Shown: positions 1-11,700 of the stretch, in pieces
How positions within the stretch are numbered: the stretch's first letter is position 1
Layout: every line of letters starts with the position of its first letter
Assembly: GCF_014839835.1 (NCBI RefSeq)
Contig: NC_071633.1
Coordinates: 19,583,001-19,647,000, forward strand
DNA from: Dryobates pubescens
Lineage: Eukaryota; Chordata; Aves; Piciformes; Picidae
Reading direction: 5' to 3'
Length of the DNA stretch: 64,000 bases
Made by a program: the position numbers and the translations under genes
The notes under the pieces: model-generated
The model's database searches: none
Seen by the model: only the letters and a program-made list of their open reading frames with translations
Told to the model about the DNA's origin: nothing

Positions 1-725
1 ACTCCGGCTCCCGCTTGGCCCCGAACCTGTGCAAGACTTGGGAAGAGAAAGGCAAGGACTGGGAAAGTCATCCCCAGGAGATGCTTGCAGCTCCCTGCCA
101 CCAGGCACAGCAGCCCCAGCGCTGTGCCAGCAGAGCCTGGTGTCAGCAGCAAGGCGCAGGCGCCCCCCGGGGCTCTCCCATGGCAGGAGGGTGCTGGCAC
201 TGAGTCCTGGGCTTGGCCCCCATCCAGGTGTTGAGCAGGGCTGGAGAGTGTGGGCAGGATGTGGAGGCTCTGCCAGTTCTGGGTTTGGGCTGGAAAATGG
301 GAATTTCCTCAGTGTTCCCCTGGGGAGGGCAGTTGGTGGCCCCCAAGGCACACAGATGCCACTGTGGGGGTTTCTGTCCCGAGCAGGGAGGGTAGTGCCC
401 AGTTGCAGCCCTCAGCCCCCCCGTTTGGCACTAGGTAGCAGGACCCCCGCAGGACCCTCACAGGACCCCCAGCCACTGCCACCACCGGCCCTGGGCAGCA
501 GAAATGGGGGGGGGGGGGTCTCCAAGCTCAAGGTGCTGAAGGGGGCAAAAATTCCTTGTTTTGTGGCAAGAGGAGGAGGATCTGTCCCCCAGTGTCCCCT
601 GCCGCAGCCGGATCGGTGCCCTTGGGCCGCCCCAGCACGGGGGCTGGCGGGAGGGGACGAGGACAAGGCACAGTCAGGGGTCCCCACCGGGGCGGAGGGA
701 CGTCGGCGGTGACAGCAGCGGCTGC
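1..725. other. 3' flank of LRRC55, no gene seen
   Basis: This stretch lies downstream of the LRRC55 stop on the minus strand and probably holds its 3' untranslated region. I found no AATAAA on the minus strand here, so the transcript end may lie outside the window. Open frames of up to about 230 codons occur but have low-complexity, proline/glycine-rich content and match no family I know. A short G run lies near 506-515. No other element was recognised. Confidence 0.5.
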
Positions 726-1718
726 CTAAACGTCCTCATCTTCGCTGGCCTTGCTCCAGCGGTGGCAGCAGTTGGCAGTGATGCCCAGCAGGAAGTTGGT
801 GGCCACCGAAGCGATGGAGACGACGAAGCCGACGAAGGCGATGAAGAGATAGTCGTCCAGCGTCAGCGTGAGGTGGCAAGCCTGGAAGCTCTCCTCCGTC
901 AGCGAGAGCAGGGGGGCTCCGGCCACCTCGGGGGGCGCCTGGCACTCGGCCAGCTGCGGATCTGCCGGGGGAGCGGCGTCAGGGCCGGGGCACCCCCGCG
1001 GGCGGGGCGGGCGAGGGTGCTGGGCCCCGGGGCACCTACCCGAGGCGCAGCGCTGGATGCGTCCCCGCAGCCACTTGAGGAGGGGCTCCATGGCGCAGCC
1101 GCACACCCAGGGGTTGCCCCCCAGGCGGAGGCCCACCAGCCCCGGCAGCCCCTCCAGGGTGTCCAGGCTGATGGCCGAGAGCCCCCCGTAGCTGAGGTCC
1201 AGCTCCCGCAGCTGCGCCAGCCCGCGGAAGCCGTGGGGGTGGAGGCGGCGCAGGCCGGGGTTGTGGCTGAGGTCGAGGCGCAGCAGCCCGCTGGCCTCCA
1301 GGAACATATCGGCGGGCACCAGGCTGAAGTTGTTGTGGCTGAGGTCGAGGTGTGCCAGGCGCCGGGCGCCCGCGAAGAGCCCGGCGGGCAGCGCCGACAG
1401 GGAGTTGTTGCGCAGGTCGAGGGCGCGCAGCTGGCTGTAGCAGGCCAGGTACCCGGGCGGGATGCTGGCGATGCGGTTGTGAGCCAGGCTGAGGTTGCTG
1501 GTGTCCAGCGGCAGCTCGGGGGGCACCGAGAAGAGCCTCTGCCCGCTGCAGTCCACCGCCTGCCCGCGGCACGTGCACAGCACCGGGCAGCCTGCCCCGG
1601 CGCCCGCCGCCGCCACCGCCGCTGCCGCCACCAGCCAGGGGCCCAGCAGCATGGCGGGGCGGCGGGGGGACCTCACCTGGGGGGCTGGACCCTCACGGGG
1701 CGGCGGAGGCCATCCCAC
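726..1718 (-). CDS. LRRC55: LRRC55, BK channel gamma-3 auxiliary subunit, complete in two exons
   Basis: Single-pass leucine-rich-repeat membrane protein that, in its family, shifts voltage gating of large-conductance calcium-activated potassium (BK) channels at the plasma membrane. Exons are 1718-1040 and 961-726; the 78-bp intron has GT-AG ends and happens to be open, so an unspliced frame also reads through. The spliced product is 304 residues. Visible parts: a signal peptide, a cysteine-rich LRR N-cap (CPVLCTC), about six LRRs, a C-cap with WVCGC, then one membrane helix ([20 protein letters not shown]) and a short tail with CCHRW and a final acidic stretch. The C-terminal half is nearly the same as the human LRRC55 I remember, which separates it from LRRC26, LRRC38 and LRRC52. 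The chosen start gives a length like the human protein; an alternative ATG at 1652 begins directly at the signal peptide. The gene is convergent with nothing nearby. Confidence 0.9.
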   Translation of the reverse strand: MGWPPPPREGPAPQVRSPRRPAMLLGPWLVAAAAVAAAGAGAGCPVLCTCRGQAVDCSGQRLFSVPPELPLDTSNLSLAHNRIASIPPGYLACYSQLRALDLRNNSLSALPAGLFAGARRLAHLDLSHNNFSLVPADMFLEASGLLRLDLSHNPGLRRLHPHGFRGLAQLRELDLSYGGLSAISLDTLEGLPGLVGLRLGGNPWVCGCAMEPLLKWLRGRIQRCASGRCPGAQHPRPPRPRGCPGPDAAPPADPQLAECQAPPEVAGAPLLSLTEESFQACHLTLTLDDYLFIAFVGFVVSIASVATNFLLGITANCCHRWSKASEDEDV

Positions 1719-1740
1719 CGCGGGGGAAGTGCCGCACGCT

Positions 1741-1804
1741 GCCCGCTCACGCCAGGGGCTGCCCGCTCACGCCAGGGGCTGCCCGCTCACGCCAGGGGCT
1801 GCCC
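1741..1804. repeat. 20-bp tandem repeat, about 3 copies
   Basis: Three head-to-tail copies of a unit containing GCTCACGCCAGGGGCTGCCC sit just upstream of the LRRC55 start on its 5' side. The copies are essentially identical, so the expansion is recent. Confidence 0.85.
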
Positions 1805-4800
1805 ACGGTGCCGTTCGGGAGCAGGGCCGGGCTCTGAGCTAGCTCAGCAACGCTCCGGGCATCCTGGTGGCATCCGGGGGGCGCGCACTAAATCCCCCGG
1901 CAGGCACGGCGGGTGGCAAGCCCCTGGGCACCGGTGGGGCCGGCGTCCGGCCGTGCTGGGCTGCCTGCGAGGAAGAGGGGCAGAGGGAAGCCATGGCAGC
2001 CACGGCAGCCACGCACCCTGTGGGGGGTGGGCTCTGTGGTTCGTGCAGCTCAGGGTGTCTGCGTGGGGCACCCACAACCTCCCCACACCCCCCGTGCCAG
2101 GGCCATCCCGCTCCTCTGTGCCCCTCTCCAAGGATTTTGGCCGAGAAAGAGCCCCCCCCCCCCCAACCCGACTGACCTTCGTCAGCCCATGCCAGCTGGT
2201 GGTGGGCAGAGCCAGGGGGTTGCTCACTCCCCAGCCCACTGCCTGCTCCCGGCTCACCCACTGGCACCCATGTTGTGTGAGGATCACCCCCCCAGCAGCC
2301 TTCCTAGATACCCCCAGGCCTACTGTTGTGCCCCCACCTCCTGGCCATCTTTCCTCCACCCTCCCTCGCCCATACCCTCCCTGGCTCCATCCGTTCCCCA
2401 TTGTGCCAGGGGGACACGACTGCCACCCCCGCCCTCCCCACCGCCCCTTTCCCCTTCAGCCCTCCCACCCCTGCAGCGGTTCAGGGGTCCCCGAGGTACT
2501 CACGCTGGCTGGGGGGCGAGTGGGGGTCCAGTGGTGAGCTGGGGAGGTCCCTCGGGCAGCCGCCCTCACCCCCGAGGCCACCACGTTGGGCAGGTGGCTC
2601 CCGCAGCCACGGCCAAGGCTGCTGCCGAGCCTGGCGATGGGAGCAGGTCTTTCCCCACCTCCTTCCTCCCCTCCTCCTCCTCGCCCTCCCTTGTCTCTCT
2701 CTTTCTCTGTCTCTCTTTTTTTTCTCCTCTTTTTTTTCCTTGAGGGCCAGATGCTGACGTTTCGGTGTCTCTTAGCAACTGCCTCCACATCTCTGAGCAA
2801 CAGGAGAGCAGGATGCGGAGCCGCCGAGGGATGGAGACGGCAGCGGAGGGTGGAAGTGCCCCCACTCGGGGGACACCTCCCAGCCGGGGGGCACCGGCAC
2901 CCCAGGCCGGGGCGTGGGGGCAGGAGGGAGCGGGGAGAGGGGCAGCGCCCTGCTCCCTGCCACAGGCTCGGCTTGTCCCCAGCCTCCCCTGCACCCCTCT
3001 GCCCTGGGCTGCACCCCCGCGGGCTGGGGTGAATCAGGGCTTCCCGGCCTCGGAAAACAAGAGCAGGCTCGGCACGGGAGAGAGGGAACCGGGATCACGC
3101 CAGGAGTGACGTTCGAGGGTGTTTTCGCCCCGAGTGCTGGCGGGGGGGGGGGGCAGGGCTGGGGGCTGCTTTTGCATTTAAAAGCCACCCCCCCCCTCCC
3201 AGCTCCCATCCCCCCCCGCAGCTCACAGCTCCCCTCCAGCCGGCCGCAGGCTGGAACCTGCTTTGGGGGTGGTGTGGTTGTGTTGCTGTTTTCCTGCTCG
3301 CAGACCTGGAAGAAGTCTCAGGTTGATGTTGATTGTTTTGCTCCACGCCAGCCGAACCACTCTGATCCCCTCCTTCTTTTGGCTGGGGAGGGGCTGGAGC
3401 CGGCTGCCCCCCTGCCAGCTTTTGGCCACGGCTCTCGGGGCAGCAGGATGCCCACGGCTCACTGGGGGGCATCGCAGCAGCCCGGCTGTGGCATATTTAG
3501 GAAGGAGACTCTTCCAAAGCCAGCCTGCCCTCACTGGGGGTTGGGGGGGCTCCAGGGTTTGGTGTTTTGGGGTTGCTCCTTCCCCCTCCGGAGCCGGTCC
3601 CGGTGTGCCAGCTGCGGCGCCGGGGGCTGCTTGCTCGCCGCTCCCCCGGGACGGCTGCAGCGAGCGGGTGCCCATCGCTGTGGCTCGGCGCCCGGGCTCC
3701 CAGCAGGCTTCCAGGGAAACTCCAGGAGCCGAAGCCGCCCAGACATGCCAGGAGCCAGCTGCGGCTCACACAGACACGTAATTAGCGATAAGCCCCGAGC
3801 CTGGCTGCGCAGCTCCTCCCAGCAGCGATTAGCGCCGAGGGTTTCCCACCCCCAGCGTTTCAGGCCCCGCTGGCAGCAAACAGCTGAGCCAATTGCCCCT
3901 GCCCGTGGCCCTCGGGGCCAAGCAGAGCTCACCTCGCCCCCCTTGCCCCCTCCTTGAGGTCACAGCCCCAGGGGCACCTCCCTGCAGGAACTGTCCCCCG
4001 CTTGCTGGAGGGGGAAGGAGTCTGTGCTGATCCCCCCAGCCCACCCCCAGAGCACCCACGGGAGCCCAGCCCCACGGAGAAGGCATTTCTGAAGCAGACC
4101 CCCATGTGGGAGGCCGTGGGGGGTCGCTCCAAGTGTGCTTCCAGCCCCTGGTCCCGTTCGGGGGTGGTGGGGTGGTGGTGGTTTCTGGGGAGAGGCTGGC
4201 AGCAGGAAGCCTTCTGGCAGTGCCAGCTCAGCCCCGCGGCTGCCAGCCAGGCTGCACCGAGCCCCAGGAGCCAGGATGGGTCCCAGGAGCCTGTCTGGGT
4301 AAAGCTGCCTGCAGGGCTGCATCTCTTCCAGGGCAGGCAGCATCCGAGAGCTCCCCTCGCTGAATCCATTTGCATCCAAGTGGTGGAGAGGAGGAGGGAA
4401 GAGGAACAGGCACAGCTCTTCTCCTGACAGCTGGCTGCAGCTGTGGATCAAGAGCAGGAGAGGTCCTGGCCTCCTGGGCACGGCCTTGGGCACCATGGCA
4501 CTCACTTTGCAGCCTGAAGTGGTGGCAGGAGCTGTGGTGCAGCTCCTCACAGCACCCTCTTGGCCCCCAGCACAGTGGATCAGCCACAGGGACACCCAGG
4601 TAGCACCTCCAGCCCCATGAGGGTCCTGGTACCAACCTCCACTCCAGCACCTGGGGGTGAGACCAGGGCCACACAGCTTCCTGTGCCAGGGAGCCATGGG
4701 GAGAGCTGCTGGTGAGCATCAAGGATCCTCTCCTGTCCCCACTGCCAACTGAGCCCTTGGGTTCCACAGGGGCTGGAGCTGTACATCCCCTGCTGCAGCG

Positions 4801-5631
4801 TGAGCAGGAAGGAGCCAGAGCTGAGAGAGGGGAAATAAAGCCAACAGAAAGAGGTGCAGACAGGTCAGGGAATGGGAGAAGCCCCAGCTGGGGCAGGGGG
4901 CTGCAGCTTCCACCAGGCCTCCAGCAGCACAGCTCCAGAGGCCTGGGGGTGGTGAGGGCTACCTGTGCCAGGATGGAACAGAACTTGCTCAGCCCCCAAA
5001 GGATGGCACTGACTCCTCTGTCCTGCTGCAGCCTGGCACCTCTGGCAGCTCCAGCTGAGAGCCTGATCTCCAGCACCTGTCCTCTGCCGAGGTCTGGAAG
5101 TCGTTGCCTCCTTGGTGATGTCTGATGAGGTAATTTGAGGACCACAGCGAGGGACAGGAGCCAGCTGGCAGGGGACAGCTGGAGCCTGCACCCACAGGAG
5201 CCCAAAACAGCCCCAGAGAGCGTGGGGGAATGGGCACCAGGAGAGCAGCCCCAACAGGCTGCCAGGACTGAGCTGAGAGGTGCCACAGCCACCCCAAAAG
5301 CACCTGAGAGCCAAAGGAGCTCAGAGAGCACAGGGAAAAAGCCTCCAAGGAGATCCCAAGAGAGCTTCAGCGATGCTGAGAGGCCCCCAGGGAGCCCAGG
5401 AGAGAATTCAAGAGAGCCCCAGAGAGTGCAGGAGAATCCCAGAGAGGCCAGGGAAGCCCAGGGGAATCCCAGAGAGGCCCCAGGAGGTGACCCAAGGGAG
5501 CCCAGAGCCCCCAGGAGAGGGCAGGGGAGAGGCAGAGCCACCTCAGACCTGGCAGGGACCAACCACAGCCACCCAGCACCACCCCCCCGGCAGGGAAGGA
5601 GGGATGCAGGCAGCAGGGCTTATGAAGAACT
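1805..5631. other. Intergenic stretch between LRRC55 and the INCENP paralogue
   Basis: No gene could be supported here. It contains the presumed upstream region of LRRC55, a CT-rich tract near 2640-2745, and a degenerate purine-rich stretch near 5270-5530 in which AGAG and CCCAG motifs recur. The open frames in it, including one of 444 codons on the minus strand at 4228-5562, are products of biased composition. An isolated AATAAA on the plus strand near 4833 has no gene upstream that I can identify. Confidence 0.5.
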
Positions 5632-5637
5632 TTTATT
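5632..5637 (-). terminator. Polyadenylation signal of the INCENP paralogue
   Basis: AATAAA on the minus strand, about 97 bases past the stop codon of the minus-strand INCENP gene. This gives a short 3' untranslated region and supports the gene being a normally processed transcript. Confidence 0.75.
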
Positions 5638-5733
5638 TCTGTACAAAACCAACCAAAACAACTTAAAATGGCAGCGAGGCAGCGGGAGCAGCCCAGCACT
5701 GCCCCTGCCGCCCTCGGGCACGGCTCTGTGCCC

Positions 5734-8700
5734 TCAGGGTTTGCAGCCGCAGGGGGGCTGGGCGCCGGGAGGGGAGGTCCAGACGGCCGAGCTGGTGCGC
5801 TTGAAGTACCTGGGCTTGCTCTTGCCGAAGATGTCCTCCAGCCTGGGGCTGAGGATCAGCCCAAAGATCTGGTCCACGTCCACCGGGTGGTAGTACTGGT
5901 GGACAACCGCCTGGTTGAGCCGAGAGCCTGCGGGGACGAGCAGGGCAGAGACGCAGCCTGGGGAGCGGCTCCCGAGGGCTCCTTCCGCGCCCGCGCTGCT
6001 CCCCGCGGCCAGGCAGCGCCCTCGGCAGGGCTCCCGCTCGGAGCCCCGCAGGCTCCGCGGCGGCCGGCGGGATGTGCTGAGCTACCAGCACCCCAAGCAC
6101 AGCCCGAGCCAGCCCCGCGTCCCACAGGCTGCCCCCTGGCTGCTGAGCCCCCAGGGCTCTGACGGCAGCTGCAGCTCCTCCCCGCGCAGGGCCAGCAGCT
6201 GCTGCAGCCTCCCGCGCTGCACGGGGTGCATCTGGAGCGCCCCACGGAGGGATCCCAGGGGACAGGAACCTACCCTCGGCCCAGGCAGGGACAGGCTTCC
6301 GGGGGTCGTTCTCATCGTCCGTGGAGTCGTCGCTGTTCAGGTCCATGCCGTAGTTGTTGGCGTCCCCCCTCAGGGACTCCAGGCAGGAGGCAGAGACAGA
6401 CCTCTGAAAGCAGAGGGCTCCAGTGAGGGCAGGCAGCAGAGCACAGCCTGCAGGGAGAGGCCACCAGAGCCACCCAGGACTGGTAGCCACCAGGGCCCCA
6501 CAGGCTGACTTCAAGCTGCCACTCAGAGCTCCAACACCAAGGAGGAAGATCGGAACTCAGCTCCCCAGCAAGATGCTGCTGAGGTGCCCAGGCAGGACCC
6601 TCAGCCCTCCAGGCTGGGCAGGGGGCAGCAGGCTGGGCAGGGGGCACCTTTGAGCCTCACAGGAACTGAGCATCCATCCAGCTCCCACCAGGCAGCCTGG
6701 GTGCAGGCCCTCAGTAACCCCCAGAAGTGCTCAGATCCTTTTGGCTTCGTGCTCCTGAGCCCTGGGTTGTGCTCTCAGCCTGCTGAGAGCTGAGCTGCAG
6801 CAGGGGCTGCCCCCACAGCTGGGACAGCTGCTGGCCAGGAGCACCTCTGGCTCTGCTGCACAGGGCAGAACCACACAAGCCACAGCTCCAAGATCCCTCC
6901 TGGCCTTATAGGGAGGAGCTCAAGGCCTGTCCTGGCTTCAGCTGGGTTAGGGATTTCAGCTGACCACCCCCCAGTGATCTGGGTACTGCTGGGCAGTGCC
7001 CATACCAGGCCAAGGTCTGTCTGCTGTGCCATGCCCTGCCAGGGAGTGGGCTGGGGGCAATTGCCCAGGGTGGCTTCTCAGGGACATCAGCCAGGGGGTG
7101 GAGAGCACTCACTTGCTCCTTGAGGCCCTCATCTCAGGTACCAGCCTGGCCCTTGTCTCCACCAGCAGCTGCCTTTCTCCTCCCTGTCCCACTGGGGCAG
7201 GGAGGGAGTGAGCAGCTGCCTGCTGCTTGGCTGGAGGCTGGGGTTAGGCCAGGACACACAGCTGTGGTCATCCCAGCCCCCACTGTGCTCAGGGGCAGCC
7301 ACCCCTGTCCCTCCCTGGGCCTTCAAAGGACTCTGTAGGTGAGGTTGAGCCCTTGGCTCCCCTGGTCAGGTCTGGTTTGTGTTCTCCAGAGCTCTGCCCC
7401 CAGCCACAGCTTCGAGAAGCCAGGCAGGAGGGAGGGCAGGCGCCGGCAGGGGCTGGGCTTCAGCCCGGCTCTCAGCGCAGCTTCTTCCCCTTCCCCGGCC
7501 GCGGCTCAGGCAGCTCAGACTCCTCCTCAGGTGCTGCCATCCCGCGGCCATCCCCATCAGCTTCTCCAGCCTGGCTTCCCTCCCTCCAGGCTCCCGGCGC
7601 CGGTTCTTGGCTGTGCAGCACGGAGGAGGGCAGCAGGGCCCCGGCAGACCCCAGGCAGGAGGCTGTGCCCTGCCCCATCTCGGGGGGGAGAATCCTTCAG
7701 CAGACCCCAGGGCCCCACCTGAGGGCTCGGCTCAGGACTCACCTTCACAGCTTTGCTCAGCCAGGTGGCACAGGCAGCAGGCAGAGCTTCTGCCTCCCTG
7801 ACTCTCTTCTCCTCTCCCAGCTGCTGGGGCTCCTGCAGAGCATCCTCCTGCTGTTGAGAGGCAGGAATTCAGCCACTCCTCGTTTGTGTTCCCAAGCACA
7901 AGCTGCAGACTCCCTGGGCCTGAGGCAGATTTCCTGCACAGGCCCTCAGCCTGCAGCCAAAAGGCAACCCCAGGGCTCAAGAGCTGAGGCAGCTCCTGGT
8001 GTGCTCAGCTGCAGACCAGCAGGGCCTGCAGAGCCCATGCTCACCTCTGCTGCTCTGAGCCAGGGCTCTGCAGCCACAGCAGCAGGCTCTGCTTGCTTGT
8101 GCCTCTGCTGCAGCACTTTGGGGCTCTCTTCCTCCTAACAAAGGGAAGAAAACCCTCACTGCTTAAGCTGCTTCCCAACCCCAGCACTCTTCCAGGCATT
8201 CCTCCTCCTGTACCACCCACAAGGGGGAGAGCTGCAGGCACAGGGCTCGGTGTCTGCCTGGCCTGGAGGAGCTTTGCTGGGCTCATTCCAGCCCCTTCAA
8301 AGCAGCACTGAAGGGACACAGCACAGGGGGCTGGGGGGACACAGAGCTAGGGAGCAAGAGCAGCAGGACAGGAGGGGTTTGCCCTTCAGAGCAGCAGCCC
8401 CTGGGGCTTGAGTCTTTACTAAAGCAGGAGGCAGAAGAGGAGGGATGCTGAGGGCAGAGGTGGAAAGGTGTCCCTGTGCCATTCTGAGGCAAGGAGCCTG
8501 AGCTGCAGGGTTCTGTGTCCAGGTGCAAGTGAAGCCAGCTGAAGCCATCAGACACCTGGAGCTGTGGGGCCCACAGCCTGCAAGCACAGCCAGGGAGGGG
8601 CCCAGGGACCAACCCCTCACTGCTTTCCACCTTCACTGAGTGTCACAGGAAATGCCACCTGGAGCTGTTCCTCCAGGTGCTGCCTTGTGCTGAGGCTGAG

Positions 8701-11700
8701 GAGAGTCCCCTGCCAGGCACAGGGCAGCCAACCCCAGTCCCAGCCCAGAGCACAACATCCACCCACCCCTGGCCTTCATCAGGCCTCTGTCCCCCTGAGC
8801 AGCATCACAGCCCAGCTCAGAGCCCAGGCAGTGCTTGGCAAGCGACCCTGAATCCCAGCCTGTGCATCATCTCCTCCCCACAGCAGCTGTTCCACAACCC
8901 CTTCCCCCCTCACCTTTCTGCTCTTCTCAGTGAGCCCCCCTGGCTCCAGCTGTCCTGGGGGAGCCTTCTCTCTCCATCTCTGTTTGTGGTCCCTGCAGAA
9001 AACCAACCCTGCTTCAGCTGTGGCCCAAAGCACAGCCCTGGCCCTGCTTACAGCCTTCCTGCTTCAGCACCCTAAGGCTGGGGGGCAGCCCAGACCCTTG
9101 GGGCAGCCCCTCCAGGGCAGCAAGCAGCTGGTACCTCTCCTTCATGTGCTCCAGCTGGCGCTGCTCCATAAGGCTTCTCAGCTCCCAGACCCTCTTCCCC
9201 TTCACCTCATCCTCTCTCTGTAGTGCTTCTTGCTGCTCAAGTTCGTGTTCCTCCTGAGGAAGGAGGAAGGAATCCCTTACAACCCTCCAGGGTCAAGTGT
9301 GGAAAGGAAAGGACACAAAGCAACTGCTTGGAGACCACCTGCCCTGCCTGCCCCTCCTGCCTGCCCCCCACCTGCCCTGCTGGCCCCCCACCTGCCCTGC
9401 CTGCCCCTCCTGCCTGCCTCCCACCTGCCCTGCTGGCCCCCCACCTGCCCTGCCTGCCCCTCCTGCCTGCCTCCCACCTGCCCTGCTGGCCCCCCACCTG
9501 CCCTGCCTGCCCCTCCTGCCTGCCTCCCACCTGCCCTGCCGGCCCCCCACCTGCCCTGCCTGCCCCTCCTGCCTGCCTCCCACCTGCCCTGCCGGCCCCC
9601 CACCTGCCCTGCCTGCCCCTCCTGCCTGCCTCCCACCTGCCCTGCCGGCCCCCCACCTGCCCGCCCCCCACCTGCCCTGCTGGCCCCCCACCTGCCCTGC
9701 CTGCCCCTCCTGCCTGCCCCCCACCTGCCCTGCTGGCCCCCCACCTGCCCTGCCTGCCCCTCCTGCCTGCCCCTCCACCCTGCCTCCCCCCGCCCTGCCT
9801 GCCTCCCACCTGCCCTGCCTGCCCCTCCTGCCTGCCTCCCACCTGCCCTGCCTGCCCCTCCACCCTGCCTCCCCTTCCTGCCTGCCTCCCACCCAACGCC
9901 ACCCCTGCTGTAACAGACACCTTGCAGCATGGACCTGGGCAGGGCAGTGCCGAGGTTCCCTGCTCCTCCTTCCCCTCTGCACGTGCAGGAGGGGTCTGGA
10001 ATGGCTCTTACCCTCCTCAGGGCTCTCTGCTTCCTTGCCTCAGCTTCCTCCAGCTTCCTGCACAGCTTCCTCCTGCTCCGCTCCTCTGCCAGCCTCTCGT
10101 CCCGCGGCTGGGAGGGACGCACCTGCGGCAGCCACAGCTCTGCTGCTGCCCCCAGCCCCCAGCCCTGCTGCCCCCAGCTCTGCTGCTGCCCCCCCAGCCC
10201 CCAGCTCTGCTGCTGCCCCCCCAGCCCCCAGCTCTGCAGCACCCAGCTCTGCTGCTGCCCCCCACCCCCAGCACCCAGCTCTGCTGCTGTCCCCCCACCC
10301 AGCACCCAGCTCAGCCCTGTGCTGTGCCAGGGAGCGCCCAGCAGGCACCACACCGCCCCAGCTTCGGTGCCAAGCTCCCACAGCAGCTCCTCAGGAGCTG
10401 GGTGCTGGGGCAGGAATGTTCAGAACCAAAGCTGGAGGATCTAATCCTCCCCTAGGGCAGTGGCTGTGGCCCAGGCCTGCCCAGCCCCATGCCCACAGGG
10501 AGCACACCAGCTCCTGCCAAGGGCTCCCCAGCCTCTCACCTTCTCATCGCTCTGCAGCATCTTCTGCTCCATCCTCCTCTTCTTCTCCTCCTCCATTTGT
10601 TCCACCCTCTCCTTGGCCTGCAGTGCCTTCCTCAGCCTCTCCTCCCTCTTCCTGGGGCCAGAGGGGCTGTCACAGCCTGCCCTGCTCCCAGGGGGATGGG
10701 GAGCAGGGCCCTGCTGAGGGCTCCTCCGCCTGCCCTGCCTGGGCTGGGCCCCAGCACGCTCCTGGGCTCAGCTCAGGCACCAGCAGCTGCTTTGCACCAC
10801 CCCAGAGCAGGCATCAGGGCCTGGGCTGCCCAGGCAGCAGTCTGCCACCTGCCCCTACCACACAGCAGGCACAGAGCTGGGCACAGCCATGCTGCCAGCC
10901 CCCAGGCAGCCCAGGGGCAGGAGCTAAGGCACCCAACTCACTGCTTCATCTCTGCCTGGCGTCGTCTCTTCTCCTCCTCCACTTTCTTCCTCCTCTGTTC
11001 CTCAGCCTCCTGCTTCCTCCTGAGGCTTTCCAGCCTCTGCCTCTCCCTCTCCTGACAAAGAGCAGCTCAGGCTGTACCCACTGCTGGGGTCTGTGCCCAC
11101 CCTTGGGCTGCTGGTGCCCAGGCAGCTGCCAGCAGGGGAGGAACACCACAGGTCTGGCAACAGTGCAGCCCAGGGGCAGGGGAAAGGAGCAGCTCTGGGG
11201 GCACCTGCAGGCAGCATTCCTGGCCTGGCACAGCACCACCTGCACCAGTGAGAGCAGGGCAGGAGCACAGGGACAGCCTTGCTGAGGCCAAAGGGCTTCT
11301 CAGCCGGCCCCAGAGCCAACAGAGCACACCTCAGAGGCCTTCCAGAGGCATCCTGCCACCCAAGCACTGCCAGGGCCCCTGGCCTGCCCGGCAGAGCTGC
11401 GTGGCTGCCAGCACCAGGGGAGGGAAGCGCCCATGGGGCAGGGGCACAGCCTTCTCCAGCCCCTGCCATCCCAGAGCTCTACTTACAACAAAGTCTCCCT
11501 GTGGAGAAGAGAGAGAGAGACAAAGCCTCAGGGTTTGGAAGTGCCACCAGCCCCCCCCGACAGCACAGCCACGCTGCCCCCCGGGGCCTGTCCCTCAGCA
11601 CCAGGCACAGAGCCCCCCCAGTGCTGCACTGATGGAGCAGCTGCACAAGGCAGGGCTGGGGCCGGTGCCCAGGGGCTGAGCCGGGCACAAGGCAGCAGCC

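Noticed and set aside
29-2537. Long plus-strand open frames (227 and 658 codons) over and beside LRRC55
   Set aside because: They are antisense shadows of the GC-rich LRRC55 exons and flanks, with low-complexity Gly/Arg/Pro content and no recognisable domain.
4228-5562. 444-codon minus-strand open frame
   Set aside because: Its repeating Leu/Gly/Ser/Pro wording follows the degenerate purine-rich stretch on the plus strand; no domain, no splice structure and no sensible start.
7472-7571. Possible alternative last exon of the INCENP paralogue ending in [10 protein letters not shown]
   Set aside because: The frame is open and ends in a basic tail, but I see no convincing acceptor or nearby poly(A) signal, and the IN-box exons further on are clearly used in the family.
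9237-11285. Open frames of 227 to 662 codons on both strands
   Set aside because: They read through the C-rich minisatellite; the translation is a monotonous repeat and real exons of the INCENP paralogue run through the same interval.
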